In this document: in pieces, positions 1 through 5,315 of the stretch | Layout of the letters: every line of letters begins with the position of its first letter | Position numbering within the stretch: the stretch's first letter is position 1 | Source of the DNA: a candidate division WOR-3 bacterium | Lineage (GTDB): Bacteria > SDB-A | DNA length: 5,315 bases | NCBI GenBank assembly: GCA_016926475.1 | Contig: JAFGON010000097.1 | Coordinates: 1 to 5,315, forward strand | Reading direction: 5' to 3' | Notes under the pieces: model-generated | What the model was told of the DNA's origin: nothing | What the model saw: the letters and a program-made list of their open reading frames with translations, nothing else | Databases searched by the model: none | Program-made: the position numbers and the translations under genes

Positions 1-186
<186 letters not shown>

Positions 187-230
187 CATATAAAATAACA
201 CAGCTTCTATATTGACTTAAATTAAAAATT

Positions 231-349
231 CCTCGGTGGCTATGGCGGAAGGGAAACACCCGTTACCATTCCGAACACGGCAGTTAAGCCTTCCCGCGCT
301 GATGGTACTTCAGTGGCAACGCTGTGGGAGAGTAAGGCGCCGCCGAGGT
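231..349 (+). rRNA. 5S ribosomal RNA (complete)
   Basis: A complete 5S gene of about 118-119 nt. The ends CCTCGGTGGC (231-240) and GCCGCCGAGG (339-348) form the closing helix I with one G-T pair. Inside are the conserved CCGAAC loop motif (271-276) and the GTTAAGCC segment (283-290), followed by the GATGGTACT and GGGAGAGTAAG blocks typical of helices IV-V. It lies directly downstream of the 23S gene in the usual rRNA operon order and is presumably cut from the same precursor. The ends are assigned from helix I and could shift by one or two bases. Confidence 0.96.
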
Positions 350-363
350 TTTTTTATTTTTCC
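341..363 (+). terminator. Probable terminator of the rRNA operon
   Basis: The 3' strand of 5S helix I runs straight into a tract of seven T, one A and five T (349-361). The GC-rich 5S closing stem followed by this T tract could act as an intrinsic terminator. No separate hairpin lies between the 5S gene and the promoter at 403, so termination here is inferred from position and composition. Confidence 0.45.
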
Positions 364-402
364 CTCTTTCATGCCCACATTATATTGAGTATAAAAATTT
401 TC

Positions 403-430
403 TTGACACTAAAATTATTGGTGTTATAAG
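403..430 (+). promoter_or_regulatory. Sigma70-like promoter for the outer-membrane protein gene
   Basis: A perfect -35 box TTGACA (403-408) is followed after 16 bp by TATAAG (425-430), five of six matches to TATAAT. The predicted transcription start near 437 leaves a leader of about 27 nt that contains the SD sequence of the gene starting at 464. It lies downstream of the 5S T tract, so this gene is probably transcribed independently of the rRNA operon. Confidence 0.75.
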
Positions 431-452
431 TTTATTAATAACTGAACGAAAG

Positions 453-459
453 AAGGAGG
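453..459 (+). promoter_or_regulatory. Strong Shine-Dalgarno sequence
   Basis: AAGGAGG is a near-perfect anti-16S match, 4 nt before the ATG at 464, and fixes that start. It contrasts with the absent or weak SD sequences of the three downstream operon genes and suggests high-level translation of this envelope protein. Confidence 0.85.
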
Positions 460-463
460 GAAA

Positions 464-1075
464 ATGAAAAAAATCACACTGGCGGCGATTATATTGACCG
501 CGCTATCAATTCCAGCTTTTTCTCAACTCTCGCTCCCGATTCATTTCGGAGTCAAAGCAGGTCTCGCACTCGCCAACGGATACGGTGAGGATATCCCAGA
601 CAGCATGAGCGGATGGAAGCCTGGATTTTACGGCGGAGCATATGCCAACTACGGATTCACGCCAATGATGGCAGTTCAGGGCGAACTCCTTTTCACCCAA
701 AAGGGAGTTAAATACGACGAAGATAATTATTCGGGTTCTTCCACATTGAATTACATCAACATACCCATTCTTCTCAGGTTCAACGTACCCAACCTCGTGT
801 TCGGACTCTCTTTCCTCGGCGGTGTAGACATGGGGATAAACGTAGGCGCCACCTGGGAATCTGAAGCAAACGGCGTCAGTTCAAGCGGAGACATTGAAAC
901 CATAAACACGTTTGATCTCGGCGCTGCAATTGGAGCTGAGGCTTGCTATCAACAGTTCCTGTTTGAACTCAGGTACGTGCACGGCCTTACAAACGTAAAT
1001 GAAGAAGTAAACGGTGTACAGCCAGACGCGAAAAATATGTGCATCTGCGCTGGAATCGGCTACCAGATAATGTAA
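464..1075 (+). CDS. Outer-membrane beta-barrel protein (PorT/OMP_b-brl_2-like)
   Basis: A 203-residue protein with a clear Sec signal peptide: MKK, a hydrophobic core to about residue 17, and a likely cut after AFS-Q (about 20/21). The mature part alternates short amphipathic strands and polar turns. FGVKAGLALAN (28-38), GFYGGAYANYGF (54-65), MMAVQGELLFTQKGVKY (68-84), LNYINIPILLRF (95-106) and FDLGAAIGAEACYQQFLFELRY (150-171) follow the pattern of the eight-stranded outer-membrane beta-barrel family common in Bacteroidetes and related phyla. The last strand ends at the C-terminus (GIGYQIM), as usual for barrels. The start is fixed by the strong SD. The gene has its own promoter and a terminator at 1095-1124, so it appears monocistronic. 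The family gives the fold and location only; the ligand or role is unknown. A structural or adhesion role is as possible as transport. Confidence 0.88.
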   Translation: MKKITLAAIILTALSIPAFSQLSLPIHFGVKAGLALANGYGEDIPDSMSGWKPGFYGGAYANYGFTPMMAVQGELLFTQKGVKYDEDNYSGSSTLNYINIPILLRFNVPNLVFGLSFLGGVDMGINVGATWESEANGVSSSGDIETINTFDLGAAIGAEACYQQFLFELRYVHGLTNVNEEVNGVQPDAKNMCICAGIGYQIM

Positions 1076-1094
1076 GGGAAATTTTTCTATAAAG

Positions 1095-1124
1095 AAAAAG
1101 CCGCTTTTCGAAGCGGCTTTTTTT
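1095..1124 (+). terminator. Intrinsic terminator after the beta-barrel gene
   Basis: A perfect 12-bp stem (1095-1106 with 1111-1122) encloses a TTCG tetraloop and ends in seven T (1118-1124). It begins 19 nt after the stop codon at 1075. Its T tract ends only 2 nt before the first ATG of the next gene, so termination here must be incomplete or the next operon must start by other means. Confidence 0.93.
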
Positions 1125-1126
1125 GT

Positions 1127-1765
1127 ATGAAAATGATCACGGAAAATTCTGTTAAAAACGCTTATACTAAAATCAAAAGCCGAATAGAAAGGAAAATCGC
1201 CGACTTTAAAAAAACAGGAAGGTCGGAAGAAAATGTAATTTTCAAGGAACTTGTCTTTTGCATCCTCACTCCACAGTCTTCAGCCAAAAGGTGCTGGAGC
1301 GCTGTTGAATCTTTGGATAAGGATGGTTTGCTTTACGATGGAGGACAGAAGGATATTTCTGAACTGCTCGTAAAAAAAACGCGTTTTCACAACTGCAAGT
1401 CCCAAAATATAATTTTGGCGAGAAGAATGCTTGAAAAGCCAGGGTTTAGCGGAATTCTGTACATAGATGATGATTTTGCGATGAGAGATCAGCTGGTCTC
1501 AAACGTAAGAGGGTTTGGGTTTAAAGAAGCAAGCCATTTCATGAGAAATATTGGCAGAGGGGAAAAGGTCGCAATTCTCGACCGACATATATTAAGATGC
1601 ATGATGGCTTTAAAAGTTATGGACAAGCTTCCCGGAAGTATGAGTAAGAAAAAGTATCTTGAAACGGAAACTATGTTCTCTGACCTTTCCCAGAAATTAT
1701 CCATTCCCCTTCCACATCTCGACTTGGTGTTGTGGTATCTCTCCACGGGTGAAATTTTCAAATGA
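1127..1765 (+). CDS. ogg: 8-oxoguanine DNA glycosylase/AP lyase, Ogg2 family
   Basis: A 212-residue cytoplasmic base-excision-repair enzyme that removes 8-oxoguanine and nicks the abasic site. The length matches the compact Ogg2 family known from Methanocaldococcus jannaschii and Thermotoga (about 200-210 aa). FKELVFCILTPQSSAKRC (39-56) matches the family's N-terminal helical core. The helix-hairpin-helix segment VRGFGFKEASHFMRNIG (127-143) carries the catalytic lysine K133. AILDRHILR (149-157) carries the catalytic aspartate D152. The protein ends in TGEIFK, and the C-terminal lysine K212 corresponds to the residue reported to distinguish 8-oxoG from G in this family. The start is the first ATG; a second ATG at 1133 is in frame, and neither has an SD sequence, because the preceding terminator's T tract occupies the site. 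The stop overlaps the next start (ATGA). MutY or endonuclease III is unlikely: there is no Fe-S cysteine cluster. Confidence 0.92.
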   Translation: MKMITENSVKNAYTKIKSRIERKIADFKKTGRSEENVIFKELVFCILTPQSSAKRCWSAVESLDKDGLLYDGGQKDISELLVKKTRFHNCKSQNIILARRMLEKPGFSGILYIDDDFAMRDQLVSNVRGFGFKEASHFMRNIGRGEKVAILDRHILRCMMALKVMDKLPGSMSKKKYLETETMFSDLSQKLSIPLPHLDLVLWYLSTGEIFK

Positions 1766-2379
1766 GATTTATATTTTGCCTGACTGTTTTGACCGTATCG
1801 ATTTGCTCTGTTGCCCATGGTGATACATACGAAAGCTTCGACGGCTGGAGAAGGTTTAAAACCGCTGAATACTTTTGGGGCAAGGGTTTTTCGAGGTTGT
1901 CCTTGTTTGAAATTTCTTGGGGTAAAATTGACCATAAATTAGGCCGAGGATTAGGCGTTCTGGATTTGTTTTGGCTTGATGAAAACCAAGAAGCTACAAA
2001 TACAGATGCCGCATATGTTTTCCTGCCCCTTCAGTTGTACGCGGCTTTTCCATTGGGGGAGACACCGAGGTTTAAAACTTACGAGAGCGGCCCCGGAAAA
2101 ATAGTCATAATCCCGAGAGAAGGGATGTTTCAATACACGGCGTGTTTTTTCTTTAACGCGTCGTTCTCGTTTGTTTCATTTTGCGACCATTTTAAAGAAT
2201 TCGCTTTAAGCTATAGATTCTCCGCGGCTTTTGAAAAATCGCTTCCCTTCCAAAATTTTGTGTGTCTCGAAGCTGGTCTCTTTGGTCTGTTTTTGCCCAA
2301 TAAACAAAAAAACGAAAATTTTTTGTACGCAGGGATATCAATTGGCGTGTTGTCAAATTGGAAGAGAATTGATATATAG
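1762..2379 (+). CDS. Exported phenylalanine-rich protein of unknown function
   Basis: I do not recognise this 205-residue protein. It begins with a signal peptide: MRF, a hydrophobic core to about residue 17, and a likely cut after VAHG (20/21), so it is exported. The mature part is very aromatic: phenylalanine makes up about 13% of the whole protein (27 residues), and tryptophan and tyrosine recur. Strand-like stretches such as AAYVFLPLQLYAAFPL (83-98), QYTACFFFNASFSFVSF (124-140) and NFLYAGISIGVLSNW (186-200), with a central proline/glycine-rich turn (about 109-122), would suit a small outer-membrane barrel or beta-sandwich; this is inference. No catalytic motif, lipobox or metal site is evident. 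The start overlaps the ogg stop by 4 nt (ATGA), with GGTGA at 1748-1752 as a possible SD 9 nt upstream, so translation is probably coupled to ogg. nadE starts 5 nt after its stop. Confidence 0.8.
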   Translation: MRFIFCLTVLTVSICSVAHGDTYESFDGWRRFKTAEYFWGKGFSRLSLFEISWGKIDHKLGRGLGVLDLFWLDENQEATNTDAAYVFLPLQLYAAFPLGETPRFKTYESGPGKIVIIPREGMFQYTACFFFNASFSFVSFCDHFKEFALSYRFSAAFEKSLPFQNFVCLEAGLFGLFLPNKQKNENFLYAGISIGVLSNWKRIDI

Positions 2380-2384
2380 AACTT

Positions 2385-4037
2385 ATGAAAATTTGCCTGG
2401 CGCAACTAAACCCCTGCGTAGCCGATTTTGAAGGGAATTTCGAGAAAGCGAAAAAAGCTTTCTCAATCGCAGGATCCCAAGGGGCTGACCTCATAGTCTT
2501 TCCGGAACTTTACGTCACGGGGTATCCTCCAAAAGATCTTCTCGAAGACGAACGTTTTCTCCGAAAAATAGAGGTTTTCAACGAAAAGTACAAAAAACTT
2601 GGTGCTGGTTATGGAGGGTTAGCTGCTGTCCTTGGGACTGTCACCAGAAACAGAAGCGGAAAGGGCAAGAGGCTTTTCAACTCAGTTCTGGTCGTGGCGA
2701 ATGGAGAAGAAATTTTCTTTCAGGCAAAATCACTGCTTCCTTTCTACGACGTGTTCGACGAAGGCAGATATTTTGAACCTTCAGAACAATCCGAGATTCT
2801 GGTTTACAAAGACAAGAAAATCGGTCTGACCGTTTGTGAAGACGCGTGGTCTGAATCAGGTCTTTGGGGCGACAGCGTTCTTTATGATAAAAACCCCGTA
2901 AAAGAGCTTAAGAGCAAAGACGCAGAACTGATAATAAACATATCTGCCTCTCCGTTTTCTGCGGGGAAAACTTTATTGAGAAAAAAAGTTTTCGGTGACC
3001 TGGCAAAAAAATACGGAATTTTATTCATGCACGTAAACCAAGTCGGTGCAAACGACGAGTTGATTTTCGACGGAAACAGCTCTGTGTTCGCTTGTAGTTC
3101 TGACCCGGTTTTAACCCTCGCGTCTTTTGAAGAAGAAATCGGATTTTTCGACACGGATGATATATCCGGAGTTGAAAAAAGCGTCTTATTGTCCGAGACC
3201 GAAGAAATTTTTACGGCACTTAAGCTTGGTGTCAAGGATTACTTCCGAAAATGCGGTTTTGAGAGAGCGGTAATAGGGCTGTCGGGAGGCATTGATTCCG
3301 CGGTGACTGCCTGCATAGCCGTTGAAGCGCTCGGAAAAGATAATGTCGTCGGCATCACCATGCCTTCTAAATACTCTTCTGAAGGCAGCGTCGAAGATTC
3401 AAGGATATTGGCTTCAAACCTCGGAATAAAGTTTCACGAAATAAGCATAGAAGAGATCTACGATTCCTACCTTGCTTCTCTTGACCCTTTTTTCAGCGGA
3501 AAAAAATTCGACTCTACCGAAGAAAACATCCAGGCGAGAATAAGAGGTAATCTGCTCATGGCCTTTTCGAACAAATTCGGATCCATAGTCCTTTCGACAG
3601 GAAACAAAAGCGAACTCGCTGTCGGCTACTGCACCTTGTACGGAGACATGAGCGGGGGGCTGGCTGTTCTTTCTGATGTCTTTAAGACGACCGTTTACCA
3701 ACTCTCAAACTACATAAACAGAACCGCTGAAATTATACCTCAAAGCATAATAGAAAAGCCGCCTTCGGCTGAATTGAGACCCGCTCAGAAAGACCAGGAC
3801 ACTTTGCCTCCTTACGAAATACTCGACGATATATTGAAGTGTTATTTGGAAGAGAAAATGAAACCGGAAGAAATCGCCGGGAGAGGTCACAAAAAGAAGA
3901 CGGTTGAATGGGTTCTCCAAAGAGTTTTCCAGAACGAATACAAAAGACAACAAGCCGCTCTGGGTTTAAAGATTTCGGAAAAAGCTTTCGGCTTCGGACG
4001 AAGAATGCCGATAGCGGCAAGATATTTCAATATTTAG
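2385..4037 (+). CDS. nadE: Glutamine-dependent NAD+ synthetase
   Basis: A 550-residue two-domain enzyme that makes the last step of NAD synthesis: ATP-dependent amidation of nicotinic acid adenine dinucleotide with ammonia from glutamine. The N-terminal nitrilase-type glutaminase domain (about 1-255) shows the complete triad: E41 in FPELYVTGYPP, K115 in QAKSLLPFYDVFDEGRYF, and C151 in LTVCEDAW. The C-terminal synthetase domain (about 275-545) has the PP-loop GLSGGIDS (298-305), STGNKSELAVGY (404-415), GDMSGGLAVLSDVFKTTVY (420-438) and the EKPPSAELRP loop (457-466). The length suits the bacterial NadE-Gln type rather than the ~275-aa ammonia-only type. The start MKICLAQLNP is the canonical family N-terminus, 5 nt after the preceding stop and without a close SD, which suggests translational coupling. 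It is the last gene of the operon, followed by a strong terminator. Confidence 0.98.
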   Translation: MKICLAQLNPCVADFEGNFEKAKKAFSIAGSQGADLIVFPELYVTGYPPKDLLEDERFLRKIEVFNEKYKKLGAGYGGLAAVLGTVTRNRSGKGKRLFNSVLVVANGEEIFFQAKSLLPFYDVFDEGRYFEPSEQSEILVYKDKKIGLTVCEDAWSESGLWGDSVLYDKNPVKELKSKDAELIINISASPFSAGKTLLRKKVFGDLAKKYGILFMHVNQVGANDELIFDGNSSVFACSSDPVLTLASFEEEIGFFDTDDISGVEKSVLLSETEEIFTALKLGVKDYFRKCGFERAVIGLSGGIDSAVTACIAVEALGKDNVVGITMPSKYSSEGSVEDSRILASNLGIKFHEISIEEIYDSYLASLDPFFSGKKFDSTEENIQARIRGNLLMAFSNKFGSIVLSTGNKSELAVGYCTLYGDMSGGLAVLSDVFKTTVYQLSNYINRTAEIIPQSIIEKPPSAELRPAQKDQDTLPPYEILDDILKCYLEEKMKPEEIAGRGHKKKTVEWVLQRVFQNEYKRQQAALGLKISEKAFGFGRRMPIAARYFNI

Positions 4038-4042
4038 GAAAG

Positions 4043-4073
4043 AAAAGAGGAGGGATTGATCCCTCCTCTTTTT
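4043..4073. terminator. Bidirectional terminator between convergent genes
   Basis: A perfect 13-bp stem (4043-4055 with 4060-4072) with a TTGA loop; the plus-strand copy ends in five T (4069-4073). Because the stem starts with A-rich sequence, the minus-strand copy also ends in T-rich sequence. It lies 5 nt after the nadE stop and 2 nt beyond the stop of the minus-strand gene, so one hairpin probably serves both convergent transcripts. Confidence 0.93.
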
Positions 4074-4075
4074 GT

Positions 4076-5315
4076 TCAGTTCAATATGCTGAATTTCTGA
4101 GAATAGTTATTTATTGGAGTATTCAGCAGCATGATATAAGTTCCTGAAGAAATATCATCATTTAGATAATCCCAGCAAAATGAATTTTCACCTTGGTTGA
4201 ATTTACCTTGATAAAGTGTTTTTACAATTCTGCCGGTCAAGTCAAAAATCATGAGTTTACCCATGGTTTGAGAGGGAAAGTTCAAGGTGAACATCATCTG
4301 GTTAAAACCTGCGTGAACTTCGATCACCGGCAATGATATCTCTTCAATTGATGAGGCGTAACTAGCTCGATCATACCATATGTTGTCATTAGCGTATTCA
4401 CGGTAGATTAAATACATTCCACCCCCTAAACCGGTTAAAATGTAACTACCCTGGGCGGTGGTCTCTCCGGTAGCACGGTGGTCATTTTTATAACCTAAAT
4501 TATTCCAGCTGGCGGACTGGGAATATTTATAGCCGGCCATAACCGAGTCTGCTCCAGACCATTTTTGGGTCACATAGCCCACGAACTGGTCTGATGTCCC
4601 GCAGCGGGTACAGGCGACAAAGGGATGAATTGCATGGTTGTCTCCCACCAGGAAATGAGAAGGAGCGCTGAAAGATTGACCTCCGTCTGAGGATACAATT
4701 TCCCAGGACCTGGTGGCAGAATTGTTGTTCAGCCCATCCTGGTAAACTACGGCCACATAATTAGTGGGATAAGAATTATACCGTGCAGAGGCGATGTAGA
4801 CATCATAGTACAAATCTGTAATATTATTAGGATACTGAAATCCTCCAACCGATGTAAAATAATTAATATACCTGGCCACGGAAAGGTCATTATCACTAGC
4901 GTCATGCCAGAGAAGATAAGCCTGATCATCCGGTCCAGCACAGAGGTCAAAGCCGGTGGCTTCCTTCTGAGTGGAAGTGACTATTCCGGATGACCATGTA
5001 GCTCCACCGTCTGCAGATGATCGTCTACTCAAGAAACAAGATGTAGCAGATGAAGGATATGAGTAAACCAAATATATATGAGGATTGGCTTCATCGGTAA
5101 TATCCATTTCAACATGTTTTATATCTGTATGATTGTCGAAGTAGTACCATTCACTAACAGACTGGTCTAAATTTACCCTCCTAAACATGCAAACGGTATC
5201 ATTTGCATGGACGTAAACAATGGTCAGATGGTAGTGTAAATTCTTCTGTGTAAATGAGGCAAAAAGTGTTAAATGACTTTTTGCCTTATTTAATACGAAC
5301 AGGAGGATGAAATGG
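4076..5315 (-). CDS. Asp-box repeat protein with Por/FlgD-like C-terminal tail, 5' end not in window
   Basis: The stop is at 4076 and the frame is open to the right edge. The first ATG (5188) gives 370 residues, but it has no SD, and the codons upstream still read as protein (LTIVYVHANDTVC). No ATG, GTG or TTG lies further upstream in frame, so the gene continues past the edge or is 5'-truncated. No signal peptide is seen. Counting from 5188, Asp-box motifs lie at residues 57-65 (SSADGGATW) and 166-173 (SSDGGQSF). With repeated strand patterns such as IYLVYSY and YVAVVYQDG, these suggest a sialidase-like beta-propeller; sialidase catalytic residues cannot be asserted. Residues ~284-370 (KLMIFDLTGRIVKTLYQG, SSGTYIML, QKFSILN) resemble the FlgD-Ig/Por-secretion tail that directs export and surface anchoring in type IX secretion, but the usual YPNP entry motif is absent. 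Likely a secreted or surface protein; substrate unknown. Confidence 0.75.
   Translation of the reverse strand, partial: HFILLFVLNKAKSHLTLFASFTQKNLHYHLTIVYVHANDTVCMFRRVNLDQSVSEWYYFDNHTDIKHVEMDITDEANPHIYLVYSYPSSATSCFLSRRSSADGGATWSSGIVTSTQKEATGFDLCAGPDDQAYLLWHDASDNDLSVARYINYFTSVGGFQYPNNITDLYYDVYIASARYNSYPTNYVAVVYQDGLNNNSATRSWEIVSSDGGQSFSAPSHFLVGDNHAIHPFVACTRCGTSDQFVGYVTQKWSGADSVMAGYKYSQSASWNNLGYKNDHRATGETTAQGSYILTGLGGGMYLIYREYANDNIWYDRASYASSIEEISLPVIEVHAGFNQMMFTLNFPSQTMGKLMIFDLTGRIVKTLYQGKFNQGENSFCWDYLNDDISSGTYIMLLNTPINNYSQKFSILN
5251..5292. repeat. Long imperfect palindrome (hairpin)
   Basis: Arms 5257-5267 (AGGCAAAAAGT) and 5276-5286 pair perfectly over 11 bp. Pairing extends outward through one G-T pair to 17 bp (5251-5267 with 5276-5292), around an 8-nt loop GTTAAATG. 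The run of T lies inside the right arm, so it is not a textbook terminator in either direction, though it could act as one. It sits within the open frame of the minus-strand gene, where a stem this long is unexpected in real coding sequence. Confidence 0.7.
5301..5315 (+). promoter_or_regulatory. Possible SD and start codon of a plus-strand gene running off the edge
   Basis: AGGAGG (5301-5306) stands 5 nt before an ATG at 5312, an arrangement close to the strong start of the gene at 464. An ATG at 5307 is also present but directly abuts the SD. Only a single codon is visible, so the coding frame cannot be tested. If real, it would begin a gene divergent from the minus-strand one. Confidence 0.4.

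Noticed and set aside
187-230. Possible tRNA in the 23S-5S spacer
   Set aside because: The spacer is only about 44 nt, too short for a tRNA, and shows no cloverleaf elements.
1088-1093. TATAAA as a -10 box for the ogg operon
   Set aside because: The sequence 17 bp upstream (AGATAA) is no -35 box, and the transcript would begin inside or just before the terminator stem.
1489-1935. 148-codon minus-strand open frame opposite ogg and the next gene
   Set aside because: It lies antisense to two well-supported genes, crosses their junction and has no recognisable protein features.
2882-4020. Several minus-strand open frames opposite nadE
   Set aside because: All overlap a gene with full catalytic motifs and have low-complexity, non-family translations; they are shadows of nadE codon bias.
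5186-5188. ATG at 5188 as the true start of the minus-strand gene
   Set aside because: No SD precedes it, no signal peptide follows it although the tail implies export, and protein-like sequence continues upstream in frame.

Overview
The window looks like a piece of a moderately AT-rich bacterial chromosome. Two genes encode Sec-exported proteins that look like, or could be, outer-membrane proteins. A third encodes an Asp-box protein with a Por/FlgD-like C-terminal tail. Together these suggest a Gram-negative lineage of the Fibrobacteres-Chlorobi-Bacteroidetes (FCB) sphere or a nearby candidate phylum of the WOR-3 or Marinimicrobia kind. The archaeal/thermophile-type 8-oxoguanine glycosylase fits such a lineage. 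This placement is inference; aligning the 23S tail and NadE would settle it.

Layout from left to right: the last ~186 nt of a 23S rRNA gene, a 44-nt spacer without tRNA, and a complete 5S rRNA gene ending in a T-rich tract. Next comes a monocistronic gene for a small outer-membrane beta-barrel protein, with a clear sigma70-like promoter, a strong Shine-Dalgarno (SD) sequence and a textbook terminator. A three-gene plus-strand operon follows at 1127-4037: an Ogg2-family DNA glycosylase/lyase, an unrecognised phenylalanine-rich exported protein overlapping it by 4 nt, and glutamine-dependent NAD+ synthetase (nadE) 5 nt further on. A perfect hairpin at 4043-4073 ends the operon and can also serve the convergent minus-strand gene.

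That minus-strand gene (4076 to the right edge) encodes a repeat-type protein with two Asp-box motifs and a Por/FlgD-like C-terminal tail. It has no credible start in the window: its frame stays open to the edge and reads convincingly as protein upstream of the first ATG. The last ~80 bases hold a long imperfect palindrome, three GTGT(T)AAAT repeats, and a plus-strand SD plus ATG at the very edge that could begin another gene. The right edge is therefore either the continuation of the minus-strand gene or the scar of a 5' truncation.

The coupled genes supply base-excision repair of oxidised guanine, an unknown cell-envelope protein and the last step of NAD synthesis. Nothing in the window amounts to a clear new defence, mobile or RNA system. 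The most interesting points are the unexplained middle gene of the operon, the ogg start jammed against a terminator without an SD, and the broken-looking right end. No stretch over 300 bases lacks a gene.
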